Shown here: one piece after another, positions 12,880 through 19,186 of the stretch
How positions within the stretch are numbered: the stretch's first letter is position 1
Layout: every line of letters starts with the position of its first letter
DNA from: a virus
DNA length: 30,234 nt
Direction: 5' to 3' (one strand)
Virus record (IMG/VR): IMGVR_UViG_3300009373_000029
Coordinates: 1 to 30,234 of that record
Notes under the pieces: generated by a model
Databases searched by the model: none
The model's input: only the letters and a program-made list of their open reading frames with translations
Told to the model about the DNA's origin: nothing
Program-made: the position numbers and the translations under genes

Positions 12880-13969
12880 TCTTCCCCTCTTTCCTAACCT
12901 TCTCTATAACCTTTTCAAAGTCATTACCCATACCAATATCCTGCACAACATTATCCCCCACTATTTTAAAATGCTTTCTCCTATTAAATGCATCTTTTCC
13001 TTGAAGCTCAGTCTCAACTCCCTTATTAAAGTCATTTAACTCAATAGCCTTCTTCTTACCATAGGCTGCCTTCCTAGCTCCCAACAGGATTGCATTTTTA
13101 ATCTGACCTCCAGTGAGGTCATGGGTAGATAAAATCTCAAAGCAGACACATTTAGCTAACGGTGCCTCTTTAGGGATTAGGTTTCTCCAGATTTTTGCTC
13201 GGGACGCCTTGTCTGGTTTAGTGAACTCAAGCTTAAGACATATCCTTCTTTCAAGTGCGGGGTCTAACTCATGGCTTCTATTAGTGGTGAGGATACAGGT
13301 CCCCTCAAACCGCTCAATCTCGGTGAGGAGGGTATTTATCTCAGCGGCTAGGATAGCTCCCACCTTATTCCTGCTGTATACTAGACTATCGCACTCATCT
13401 AATATTACTACTGCATCTTTAGAATGGGCAGAGGAAAATGCCTTGGCTATATTCCTCTCTGCCTGTCCTGGGACTGAGCTCTGGATATTTTTGGTGCTTA
13501 ACATTAAATAATCTTTACCAAGAGCCTCCGCAATAGCTTCAGCACACATAGTCTTCCCAGTTCCTGGAGGTCCCCAGAAGAGGAGGATAGCACCCTTCCC
13601 CTTCTCAATAGTAGAGGCAAACCCCCACTCCTGAAATATCTTCTCACTTATCTCAGCGTTAGATTGGGAGATTGTCTCTAAGATTAACTGCTTAACCTTC
13701 TCAGGGAGGACTAATATATTCATCATACTATTAACCTTCTTCCTCTTCTTAATCTCCTGTCTCCCTATTACCCTGAACTCGGCTTGGGTGATATAACTTC
13801 GCCCAACATCTAATATGTAATGCTTACCTTGACAATAGCCAGTAATAGTATACTCCTTACCTATGGTGTAACTATGACTACAAGTATTACTCATAACCAC
13901 CACCTTAGTTCCAAGAGGCAGTAACTTAACTGGCAGCTCTGGTCTTCTCAGCCAATCCTCTGAAGTCAT
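12872..13969 (-). CDS. AAA+ ATPase
   Basis: A 365-residue protein. The N-terminal 80 residues form a small beta-rich domain (LPLGTKVVVMSN, GKEYTITGYCQGKHYILD). The AAA+ module follows: Walker A GPPGTGKT at 133-140, Walker B VVILDECDSL from about 187, sensor 1 CILTTNRSHELDPALERR with a candidate arginine finger pair, then a helical lid. This resembles classical FtsH/katanin/p97-type AAA cores used as remodelling or unfolding motors. The start is ATG 13969 with GAAAGGAGGGAAAG. It is the first large gene of its cluster, downstream of element copy 3, with three small genes coupled behind it that may encode partners. Substrate unknown. Confidence 0.88.
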   Translation of the reverse strand: MTSEDWLRRPELPVKLLPLGTKVVVMSNTCSHSYTIGKEYTITGYCQGKHYILDVGRSYITQAEFRVIGRQEIKKRKKVNSMMNILVLPEKVKQLILETISQSNAEISEKIFQEWGFASTIEKGKGAILLFWGPPGTGKTMCAEAIAEALGKDYLMLSTKNIQSSVPGQAERNIAKAFSSAHSKDAVVILDECDSLVYSRNKVGAILAAEINTLLTEIERFEGTCILTTNRSHELDPALERRICLKLEFTKPDKASRAKIWRNLIPKEAPLAKCVCFEILSTHDLTGGQIKNAILLGARKAAYGKKKAIELNDFNKGVETELQGKDAFNRRKHFKIVGDNVVQDIGMGNDFEKVIEKVRKEGKSE

Positions 13970-14014
13970 CTTTCCCTCCTTTCATTTTTTCCTCCTTTTT
14001 TTAAGTTAAAGCCA

Positions 14015-14035
14015 TAATTTCAATTTTTGAAAATA
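14015..14035 (-). repeat. Oriented palindromic junction element, copy 3
   Basis: Minus-strand TATTTTCAA-AAA-TTGAAATTA, diverged only in the first half-site. Its TGA serves as the stop codon of the upstream gene (14020-14022). Its end gives an ATG that opens a four-codon frame (MALT, stop). The AAA+ gene starts about 45 bases further on. Confidence 0.75.
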
Positions 14036-14373
14036 TAACTGAAGAGTGAGTTCCACCTACCCCACTTCCTCACCATCTTGATATGCCCATTTCTTGCTTC
14101 AGCTAACCCACTATAACTAACTTGGTCAACATATTCATGCCCTCTCCCAAACACCATAGTCTCAAAGATAAGTGGAGGTCCCGAAGGGGAGAAGTTATGG
14201 TTTAACTCTAACCCTAACCAGACAGTGGATACCCATCCTCCCCACCAAAGTTTAGTCTGCTCAATAATCTTATACTCACTATTATCCTCCAAGAGCTTAG
14301 CCCACTCCGTCATAGTAAGAGGTCTAAGATACTTATCATAATAACGAGGTCCTAAATTTAAAAAGTTATCCAT
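14020..14373 (-). CDS. Conserved-looking phage hypothetical protein
   Basis: A 117-residue protein with the run LWWGGWVSTVWLGLELNHNF followed by GPPLIFETMVF and GHEYVDQVSYSGLAEARNGH. I have seen this motif combination in hypothetical proteins of diverse tailed phages, with no assigned function. Tryptophan-rich strands suggest a compact beta fold. The ATG at 14373 overlaps the TAA of the upstream gene, and the stop lies inside the palindromic element. Confidence 0.7.
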   Translation of the reverse strand: MDNFLNLGPRYYDKYLRPLTMTEWAKLLEDNSEYKIIEQTKLWWGGWVSTVWLGLELNHNFSPSGPPLIFETMVFGRGHEYVDQVSYSGLAEARNGHIKMVRKWGRWNSLFSYIFKN

Positions 14374-14726
14374 TATACCTTCCTATATAACTGCTTTCCT
14401 TTAAGAGTGAGGAAGACCATTTCCCTAATATCATCTACCAACTCTTTCATTTGTGTAGCACTGTTAACATTACACCCATCGTAATCATAACAGATGCTGT
14501 GAATATTCCTAAGCTGGTCTCTATAATACTCTTTAGAGAAGGGCTTGTAAATATTACAAGGCTTCCCAAACATCTTCTCATCTTTCTTTTTAGTTAAATA
14601 CCACTTTTTCTTATGCTGTAATATTCTGTTTGTGTTAGCATTATAGTAAAGCCTAACCTTATTTAAAACTTTCTTTTTGTTCCTCTTATAATATTTTCTA
14701 TCAATTTCTTTTCTGTTCTTAGCCAT
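14373..14726 (-). CDS. Lysine-rich hypothetical protein
   Basis: A 117-residue protein. The first 50 residues are very basic (MAKNRKEIDRKYYKRNKKKV), resembling the N-terminal linker of HNH-type or DNA-binding phage proteins. The C-terminal half has two cysteines (SICYDYDGCNVN) and a helix. No HNH catalytic motif is visible. DNA or RNA binding is plausible from charge only. The ATG overlaps the TAA of the small ORF upstream. Confidence 0.65.
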   Translation of the reverse strand: MAKNRKEIDRKYYKRNKKKVLNKVRLYYNANTNRILQHKKKWYLTKKKDEKMFGKPCNIYKPFSKEYYRDQLRNIHSICYDYDGCNVNSATQMKELVDDIREMVFLTLKGKQLYRKV

Positions 14727-14848
14727 TATATACTTTCATCTACTTGAGTGGGTGACTGGCTACCCTTCCCAGTTCTTATCGTGCTTTTTGTCAGATACGA
14801 AAGGAGTTTACCTTTAAACAACTGACTTGGCGTGCAGAACCCACTCAT
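14726..14848 (-). CDS. Possible small hypothetical protein
   Basis: A 40-residue ORF, MSGFCTPSQLFKGKLLSYLT and onward. It begins shortly after the membrane microprotein stop and ends in a TAATG overlap with the next gene, so it tiles the gap exactly. There is no convincing ribosome site and no recognisable motif. Confidence 0.35.
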   Translation of the reverse strand: MSGFCTPSQLFKGKLLSYLTKSTIRTGKGSQSPTQVDESI

Positions 14849-14851
14849 TAT

Positions 14852-14971
14852 TTACTTATGGTTATGGTAGCTTCCAAAAATTGCGGCAATTATAATAATA
14901 GTCCAAGCTGGATGTAACCACACAAACTCAAATAATCTCTCTATCACCTTATTTGTCCAATGCCAATTCAC
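14852..14971 (-). CDS. Single-pass membrane microprotein
   Basis: A 39-residue ORF from GTG 14971 (GGAGG eight bases upstream): MNWHWTNKVIERLFEFVWLH, then PAWTIIIIAAIFGSYHNHK. One hydrophobic helix (about residues 20-34) follows an aromatic amphipathic start. Topology and size would suit a small phage membrane peptide. No family is recognised. Confidence 0.5.
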   Translation of the reverse strand: MNWHWTNKVIERLFEFVWLHPAWTIIIIAAIFGSYHNHK

Positions 14972-14986
14972 TTAACAAACCTCCAA

Positions 14987-15376
14987 TTAATCCACCATTC
15001 CCAATCTTTTCATCAATGCCTCTCTCTTCTCTGGAGGCAAATTCTTAAACGCTTTAGTAATAGGGTCATCCTTAGCCCTCACTCCCCTAACCTTAGTCTT
15101 AACTTTAGGCAGATGTGTCCTCCCCTTCCTCAACTTCCCAATACTCTCCCTCAACTCATCCTCACTCATACTTGCAACAGTAGACTGATAGCTTGGTGCA
15201 CTCTCCTGTATAACCTTCCACTCCTTATCCTCTCCCAAGTCAATCAGAGTAGAACCCCCTTTATAAGTCTCAGGCTTCATATAAGTAATTCCCATCTCAC
15301 TCTCCACTACCCAGTTAACAAGAGCCTCAAACACTTCTCCCTCAACTGTCTTACTTATAATATCACCCTTCTTCAT
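14987..15376 (-). CDS. Hypothetical protein
   Basis: A 129-residue protein from ATG 15376 (MKKGDIISKTVEGEVFEALV); an in-frame TTG three bases upstream is ignored. The middle has a short strand region (ESEMGITYMKPETYKGGS). The C-terminal half is basic and helical (SEDELRESIGKLRKGR, LPPEKREALMKRLGMVD), with a PEKREALMKRLG ending like small helical DNA-associated proteins. Overlaps the upstream gene. Function unknown. Confidence 0.65.
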   Translation of the reverse strand: MKKGDIISKTVEGEVFEALVNWVVESEMGITYMKPETYKGGSTLIDLGEDKEWKVIQESAPSYQSTVASMSEDELRESIGKLRKGRTHLPKVKTKVRGVRAKDDPITKAFKNLPPEKREALMKRLGMVD

Positions 15377-15563
15377 CAAACCAACCCTTCACCAAATCAT
15401 AAAACTTTTTATCAAAACTCAACACCATTGCTATCTCTTCTACACTCTCGGGCTCAACCTTATCCCCTATAAGTTTGACCAGCATCCCTCTATACCCACT
15501 ATCACTCTCATAAACCTTCACCCTCTTATCCTTCAAAGTTACTCTATACATTACTTTCCGCAT
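15363..15563 (-). CDS. Small hypothetical protein
   Basis: A 66-residue protein starting MRKVMYRVTLKDKRVKVYES, with GGGAGGTGAAGC before ATG 15563. It looks like a short beta hairpin followed by helices (SVEEIAMVLSFDKKFYDLVK). Both ends overlap neighbours. Not recognised. Confidence 0.65.
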   Translation of the reverse strand: MRKVMYRVTLKDKRVKVYESDSGYRGMLVKLIGDKVEPESVEEIAMVLSFDKKFYDLVKGWFDEEG

Positions 15564-15861
15564 GCTTCACCTCCCTCTTAACCACCTCTCCACAATCTAT
15601 ACACTTAACCAGATGGTGAAGAACCCCTTCTAAAAACTCCATCTCAATTTGGAGCTGGGGATGTTTACAATTCCTCTCCTGTAGGTAGACCACATCACAA
15701 TTATCTCTCTCACTCACCCTAACCACTCTTACCCTATCTAACACCTGACTCTTAAATATATCTCTCGCATAGTTAATTGCGTTCATCTCTCTCCAAAGCT
15801 CTCCCACCACCTCATCGTGGTCTGAGTGTGCTTTTCTTCTTAATACTACGAATGCTGGCAT
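15544..15861 (-). CDS. Hypothetical protein with C-terminal cysteine knuckle
   Basis: A 105-residue protein from ATG 15861 (AAGGAGGTAAAC upstream), starting MPAFVVLRRKAHSDHDEVVG. A mixed alpha/beta N-terminal part is followed by NCKHPQLQIEME and VKCIDCGEVVKREVKH, i.e. C, H and CX2C that may bind zinc. The function is not recognised. It ends in TAG with the next gene's ribosome site nearby. Confidence 0.65.
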   Translation of the reverse strand: MPAFVVLRRKAHSDHDEVVGELWREMNAINYARDIFKSQVLDRVRVVRVSERDNCDVVYLQERNCKHPQLQIEMEFLEGVLHHLVKCIDCGEVVKREVKHAESNV

Positions 15862-15863
15862 GT

Positions 15864-16124
15864 TTACCTCCTTATCTTCTGTATTGCCCAAACTTGTCCT
15901 ACTCTGTCTAACTTCTTTGTTCTAATCTTGAAATCCGCTTTAACGGCTCTGAAGTTTTGCAAAGCTACTGTTCCAAAAAGTCGGTTTGGCTCTTCTAAAG
16001 TTATCTTAATAGCTTCGCCTACCTTCAAACCTCTAATAACCTCCCATTGAGCGTAGTATTTCCATTTTGCTCTGCCTCCCCAAAGAACATCATCAGCTTT
16101 GATTTTCTCCATCTTAATGGTCAT
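15864..16124 (-). CDS. Hypothetical beta-rich protein
   Basis: An 86-residue protein (MTIKMEKIKADDVLWGGRAK). Alternating short strands (WEVIRGLKVGEAIKITL, FGTVALQNFRAVKADFKIRT) suggest an OB- or SH3-like barrel. ATG 16124 lies in the end of the previous gene with GGAAGAAGAG; MEKIKADD four codons later is an alternative start. Not recognised. Confidence 0.6.
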   Translation of the reverse strand: MTIKMEKIKADDVLWGGRAKWKYYAQWEVIRGLKVGEAIKITLEEPNRLFGTVALQNFRAVKADFKIRTKKLDRVGQVWAIQKIRR

Positions 16125-16449
16125 CTCTTCTTCCTTTATGTTTAGTTCTACCCTTAGGTATCTTTACCTTCTTAAACACGGCATCTAATAACTTAACATC
16201 AGGCACTTCCAATCCCATATACTCAATATAGTATGATAGCTTCTTAATAACCTTCTTATAATAAAATGCCTGATTTCTCCACTTTAGAGATGTCTTAGAA
16301 TGCCGAACCATCTTCCTGTGTCGTAGACTTTGGAGCTCATTTAGTATCAAAGGTAGGTTTACCCCTATACATTCATTTAGATTGGGATAACTACAATCAT
16401 AACTATCCTCAATTATACACATATAATTATTGTTATATTTGCATCTCAT
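16114..16449 (-). CDS. Basic cysteine-containing hypothetical protein
   Basis: A 111-residue protein from ATG 16449 (MRCKYNNNYMCIIEDSYDCS), whose start overlaps the TGA of the upstream gene (ATGA). Four N-terminal cysteines (C3, C11, C19 and one in NECIG) may bind metal. The rest is helical and very basic (SLRHRKMVRHSKTSLKWRNQ), ending GRTKHKGRRDDH. Possibly nucleic-acid binding; no family match. Confidence 0.6.
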   Translation of the reverse strand: MRCKYNNNYMCIIEDSYDCSYPNLNECIGVNLPLILNELQSLRHRKMVRHSKTSLKWRNQAFYYKKVIKKLSYYIEYMGLEVPDVKLLDAVFKKVKIPKGRTKHKGRRDDH

Positions 16450-16628
16450 CTGAAATCCCTTAATTCGGCTGGTGTCATATCCTTTATCCAACCCATCACC
16501 TTTGGCATACACTCTCTACACCTTGCTTTGAATACCCCTTTCTTAACCTCAATATAGTAGTAATCATTTACTCTCACCTTATGCCCACAATAAACTCTAC
16601 CTCTACCCCCTTTAACCCTGATTACCAT
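16446..16628 (-). CDS. Small zinc-finger-like protein
   Basis: A 60-residue protein, MVIRVKGGRGRVYCGHKVRV and onward. Ligands VYCGH and ARCREC make a plausible CH...CX2C zinc site separated by about 20 residues, followed by a helix (MTPAELRDFR). It overlaps neighbouring small genes at both ends. Function unknown. Confidence 0.6.
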   Translation of the reverse strand: MVIRVKGGRGRVYCGHKVRVNDYYYIEVKKGVFKARCRECMPKVMGWIKDMTPAELRDFR

Positions 16629-16737
16629 TATCCTCTTCCTCTTCTCCTATTACCTCTTTCACCTTATGCACCTTAACCTGCACAAGTCCCTCTTCATCGG
16701 TCTCTACCCTCAATATTACCTCAAATAAACCTTTCAT
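16612..16737 (-). CDS. Small acidic protein
   Basis: A 41-residue ORF, MKGLFEVILRVETDEEGLVQ then VKVHKVKEVIGEEEEDNGNQ. Its ATG overlaps the TGA of the upstream gene (ATGA), with AAGGAGGATAGGG in front. Two beta strands are followed by an acidic tail. It overlaps the next gene by 17 bases. Function unknown. Confidence 0.55.
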   Translation of the reverse strand: MKGLFEVILRVETDEEGLVQVKVHKVKEVIGEEEEDNGNQG

Positions 16738-16880
16738 CTCCCTATCCTCCTTATATACCACTCATCCATTATGTCAGATAAAGTAACATTATGAGTTTCC
16801 ATTAAATCTACTATCTGTGTAACATTATCTATCTTTCTAGGTTCCCTTATAAACTTATCCTTAATATCTGTCTTAGCCAT
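16734..16880 (-). CDS. Small hypothetical protein downstream of a palindromic element
   Basis: A 48-residue ORF, MAKTDIKDKFIREPRKIDNV then TQIVDLMETHNVTLSDIMDE. ATG 16880 has AAAGGAGGTTATA directly upstream, and the element at 16894-16916 precedes that. The second half has a helix-turn-helix feel (VDLMETHNVTLSDIMDEW), so a small DNA-binding protein is possible. Strong start; function inferred only weakly. Confidence 0.6.
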   Translation of the reverse strand: MAKTDIKDKFIREPRKIDNVTQIVDLMETHNVTLSDIMDEWYIRRIGR

Positions 16881-16893
16881 TATAACCTCCTTT

Positions 16894-16916
16894 GTAAGTT
16901 CAATAATTGAACTTAC
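16894..16916 (-). repeat. Oriented palindromic junction element, copy 4 (perfect palindrome)
   Basis: GTAAGTTCAAT-T-ATTGAACTTAC, perfectly self-complementary over 23 bases around one central base. The other copies carry an A in place of the C of the second half-site. It lies between a TAG stop at 16920 and the AAAGGAGG of the downstream gene. Confidence 0.85.
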
Positions 16917-16919
16917 TCC

Positions 16920-17171
16920 CTAATTATTATTCAACTTAGCAAGCGTAGTATCTACAAAATTTAAGTGTCCCTTACTTATCAACATACATATCACCCCACT
17001 CGCATATGATAACACATTCAGTGGGTTATCCCCTTTATCACTCGCAAGGGCAATCAACGCCTCCATAACCCCTTTCTTCGCCATCAACTTCATAACCTTA
17101 TTAGCAAGCTTCTTTTGGTCTTTCGTGAGACCACTCCTATTTCCCTCATCCCCAAACTTCAAAGGCTCCAT
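16920..17171 (-). CDS. Hypothetical helical protein
   Basis: An 83-residue protein, MEPLKFGDEGNRSGLTKDQK, then a largely helical body (KKLANKVMKLMAKKGVMEAL, VLSYASGVICMLISKGHL). ATG 17171 has AGGAGGAGTTGAG upstream. No transmembrane segment or known motif. One of the first four genes read from the leftward promoter, so likely expressed early. Confidence 0.65.
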   Translation of the reverse strand: MEPLKFGDEGNRSGLTKDQKKLANKVMKLMAKKGVMEALIALASDKGDNPLNVLSYASGVICMLISKGHLNFVDTTLAKLNNN

Positions 17172-17308
17172 CTCAACTCCTCCTGGTCTTCACCCAATGG
17201 TCTTATCTCCACCCTCTGAGCGCCATTTACTTCCATACTCATCCCCAAACTATCCAATGGTTCCACATAGCTCTCCGCAAACAACCATCTCATTATATCA
17301 TCAGGCAC
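17159..17308 (-). CDS. Small acidic hypothetical protein
   Basis: A 49-residue ORF from GTG 17308 (GAGGGGGTAGAAG upstream): MPDDIMRWLFAESYVEPLDS, then LGMSMEVNGAQRVEIRPLGE. Second gene behind the leftward promoter. It ends inside the start of the next gene, and its end contains that gene's AGGAGG site. It has convincing protein-like composition but no recognised family. Confidence 0.55.
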   Translation of the reverse strand: MPDDIMRWLFAESYVEPLDSLGMSMEVNGAQRVEIRPLGEDQEELRWSL

Positions 17309-17435
17309 CTTCTACCCCCTCTCTACCAAATACATCAATCATTACCCTATTTGTCCACTTCAACTTCCCATTCGGTTTAATCTTATCAACAGGTGGTTTA
17401 TTTTGATATGCTAAATATTTATCCAACTTATCCAT
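17301..17435 (-). CDS. First gene of the leftward operon, small hypothetical
   Basis: A 44-residue ORF, MDKLDKYLAYQNKPPVDKIK, then PNGKLKWTNRVMIDVFGREG. ATG 17435 lies about 140 bases downstream of the leftward promoter and behind AAAGGAGAAGGGG. It overlaps the GTG of the next gene. Basic, with proline in the middle; function unknown. As promoter-proximal gene it is a candidate early regulator or host-takeover peptide (position only). Confidence 0.55.
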   Translation of the reverse strand: MDKLDKYLAYQNKPPVDKIKPNGKLKWTNRVMIDVFGREGVEGA

Positions 17436-17578
17436 TTTATCTCACCCCTTCTCCTTTACTTATTTTTGTTACAATGTGTGTTTTGAATATTATGTTCGTA
17501 AGTTCAAACTTTTAAAAAGTAGTATTTTTAGTTTAGGTCTTGAAAAAGCAATTACCTATGGTTCAAGTATATATAAGA

Positions 17579-17607
17579 AGTATATCACGAGGTAAGGGCT
17601 TTGTCAA
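17579..17607 (-). promoter_or_regulatory. Leftward sigma70-type promoter
   Basis: On the minus strand: TTGACA (17602-17607), a 17-base spacer, TATACT (17579-17584). It faces the whole minus-strand arm. The sequence around the boxes (TTGACAAAGCC and GTGATATACT) nearly repeats that of the rightward promoter at 19152. The leader between it and the first gene (17436-17578) contains TTTTTAAAAGTTTGAACTTA, a half copy of the junction element. Confidence 0.85.
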
Positions 17608-17610
17608 GTT

Positions 17611-17837
17611 ATTTTTTTTGTTGTAACCTATTGGGATTATTAGGGTTGTGAGAAGTCAAAAAAAATAAATTTTGAGGGTATTTCAAAAATTGAGAGGGCG
17701 ACCTCAAAGGGTGAAATTGCGTTTTTGGGGTTTGGTGAGCCAGTAGAGGCAAAGTAATAGCGAGGGTATAGGGGAGTATAGGGTTGGAAAAGATGAGGGC
17801 TTATATTGGAGATTTGAGTAGAGGCGGGGTTGAGGGT
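17611..17837. other. Non-coding purine-rich spacer
   Basis: No gene is supported. It contains a first copy of a TTGGGATTATTAGGGTT motif (17631-17647), which recurs at 17940 and, in weaker form, at 18128, and a degenerate junction element, TATTTCAA-AAA-TTGA, near 17679. The plus strand switches here from pyrimidine-rich, as in the left arm, to purine-rich. Confidence 0.5.
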
Positions 17838-18240
17838 GTAAGTTCAATAAAGAGATTTTAAATTACCTTAAAACACGGAGTTCATTGGAGTTATGTAAAT
17901 CCGTGTAACTCTGTGTAACTTTGAAATTACGCTAAGCTGTTGGGATTATTGGGGTTATAGAAAAAGAACCAAAGTTACACAGTTACACAGGGGGTTGCTG
18001 GGTGCTTTTAAATGTTTTTAAGAAGTATGTTTATATATATATTTTATATATATTATAAATATATTTATAAAGTAAAATAGGATACCCGTGTAACTGTGTA
18101 ACTTTCGCCAGATTTCTATAAGTCCTTCTAATTATTGGGGTTCGGAGAAAATGAGGGTTACACAGAGTTACACAAAACGCTGTAAGTCTAATAAACTCCG
18201 TGTTTTAAAGAGATTTAAAAAGTCCTGTAATTTCAATAAA
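17838..18240. other. Symmetric iteron region with AT-only core, candidate replication origin
   Basis: Eight octamers GTGTAACT/AGTTACAC (one with a G change) occur in four pairs at 17903-17920 (forward), 17973-17988 (reverse), 18088-18103 (forward) and 18156-18173 (reverse). All are placed symmetrically about position 18038. The outer arms TTAAAACACGGAG (17868-17880) and its complement (18196-18208) share the same centre. A 41-base stretch of only A and T (18030-18070) fills the middle. Flanking GTAA(G/T)TTCAATAA half-elements sit at 17838 and 18227. Iterons plus an AT-rich unwinding region are the usual look of an origin; proof is lacking, and a control region for the divergent promoters is the alternative. 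Confidence 0.6.
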
Positions 18241-18250
18241 TCACTTATGA

Positions 18251-18281
18251 TGTCAATACAATACTAACCTGTCAATACAAT
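18251..18281. repeat. Direct repeat TGTCAATACAAT x2
   Basis: The 12-mer occurs at 18251-18262 and 18270-18281 (period 19) and is followed by related ACTAAC/TTAGTT arms. On the minus strand each copy contains TTGACA, so one may act as a -35 box, but no good -10 box is placed. Could be a repressor-binding pair. Confidence 0.55.
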
Positions 18282-18324
18282 GTTAGTTTATGGGAGTAAT
18301 TTTTAAAAATGGTGGGATAAAATT

Positions 18325-18770
18325 AATATATCGGCGTGTTATCTATGTGATGTTTTATAAAAATGTTAGAGTTAATGTTAGAGTTAGAGTGTTATACCTA
18401 ACTCTGCGAGTTTATCTGCTGATAAACCTTGCAAAACTTTTATTGCTTGTTGATTTTTGCGTCGTGTTGCTTTCAAACGTTCTTTGACTTCTGGTGAAAG
18501 TTCACGAGATACGATGTGTCCATTGTCAGTTTTTAACTTTAACCTTGCTGTATTACATTGATTGATTTTATGCTTATCATTGATGAGTTTCAAAACTTCT
18601 TTCTCTGATAAGTTATCCGTTGCGTCGGCAACGCTATCAAATAATGTAATCTCACAAGTTCCCGTAATTTCTGTTCCTGCGTCGTCAAAGTCATCAGGGA
18701 CATTGTATTTTATACCTACTTCAAGTTTACGCATAGACCTCCGAGCATAGCATAAACACGCCGACATATT
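18325..18770. repeat. Inverted repeats enclosing a single gene
   Basis: The left arm 18325-18347 (AATATATCGGCGTGTT then ATCTATG) matches the reverse complement of the right arm 18746-18770 (AATATGTCGGCGTGTT then TATGCTATG): 15 of 16 bases, then a CTATG match after a two-base gap. They enclose the gene at 18384-18734. Inside, a 12-base unit ATGTTAGAGTTA is repeated in tandem at 18363-18386. A TTAGAGTTAGAG direct repeat lies at 18378 and at 18895. Confidence 0.65.
18384..18734 (-). CDS. Isolated hypothetical gene, possible moron
   Basis: A 116-residue protein starting MRKLEVGIKYNVPDDFDDAG. An N-terminal beta-like part (TEITGTCEITLFDSVADATD) is followed by a basic helical C-terminus (EVKERLKATRRKNQQAIKVL). 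No family is recognised. ATG 18734 has GGAGG only three bases upstream; an ATG at 18767 would add eleven residues and lies in the right inverted repeat. It has its own promoter (18815-18842). Five of its six arginines are CGN, unlike the AGA/AGG of its neighbours, and it is bounded by inverted repeats. Both suggest independent acquisition. The end of the gene can fold as AGAGTTAG...CTAACTCT, a weak terminator. Confidence 0.7.
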   Translation of the reverse strand: MRKLEVGIKYNVPDDFDDAGTEITGTCEITLFDSVADATDNLSEKEVLKLINDKHKINQCNTARLKLKTDNGHIVSRELSPEVKERLKATRRKNQQAIKVLQGLSADKLAELGITL

Positions 18771-18814
18771 TAGTTTTTAAAGAGCAATATGATTATACTA
18801 ATGGTTGTATTATA

Positions 18815-18842
18815 AGTATAGCATATATAACTATAATGTCAA
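18815..18842 (-). promoter_or_regulatory. Promoter of the isolated gene
   Basis: Minus strand TTGACA (18837-18842), a 16-base AT-rich spacer, TATACT (18815-18820). It points at the gene starting at 18734, leaving a 5' leader of about 70 bases that contains the right inverted repeat. Confidence 0.7.
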
Positions 18843-19151
18843 GGGAAATCTACATAAATCGTATCAGGGCTAATGTTGTAAGTGATTGCCTCCATTAGAG
18901 TTAGAGAAACGCCCCGAGCCGTCGGCTCTGCGTGTATGTATAATATAGGTAATGCCCCTATATGTATGCTATGTAATCAAGGTATGTTATGTTATTTAAT
19001 ATAACCTACCCACCACACCCCCCAGAGTGTTTAGTTTTATTAGTTTACCCCCAAATTTACGCTACCAAAATTTGAGGCTCAAAAGTTATAAGTTCAATGA
19101 TTTCAAAGGGTTAGAGCAAATAAAAAAATCCGTAATTTCAACACTTTTCCC
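18843..19151. other. Non-coding region with small hairpins and half-elements
   Basis: No gene is supported. Hairpins: GAGCC-GTC-GGCTC near 18917, TATAGG...CCTATA at 18944-18962, and GTTATTTAATATAAC near 18990. Half copies of the junction element lie at 19088 (TAAGTTCAA) and 19132 (GTAATTTCAA), the latter ending ten bases before the -35 box of the rightward promoter. That position suits a transcription-factor site. Confidence 0.5.
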
Positions 19152-19180
19152 TTGACAAAACCTACCTTGTGTGATATACT
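19152..19180 (+). promoter_or_regulatory. Rightward sigma70-type promoter of the packaging/structural operon
   Basis: TTGACA (19152-19157), 17-base spacer, TATACT (19175-19180). It is the only strong plus-strand promoter seen ahead of the terminase gene. The surroundings (TTGACAAAACC and GTGATATACT) closely match the leftward promoter. Confidence 0.85.
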
Positions 19181-19186
19181 ATACAA

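Noticed and set aside
14960-15472. 170-codon plus-strand ORF
   Set aside because: Leucine/serine/proline/histidine-rich antisense shadow of two well-tiled minus-strand genes, without a ribosome site.
17903-18173. Octamer repeats as a CRISPR array
   Set aside because: Repeats are only eight bases, alternate in orientation and are arranged around one centre, with no regular 25-40-base spacers. They fit iterons, not CRISPR.
18290-18487. Plus-strand 65-codon ORF opposite the isolated gene
   Set aside because: No ribosome site, repetitive low-complexity product (runs of V, R, L), and it is antisense to a better supported gene with its own promoter.
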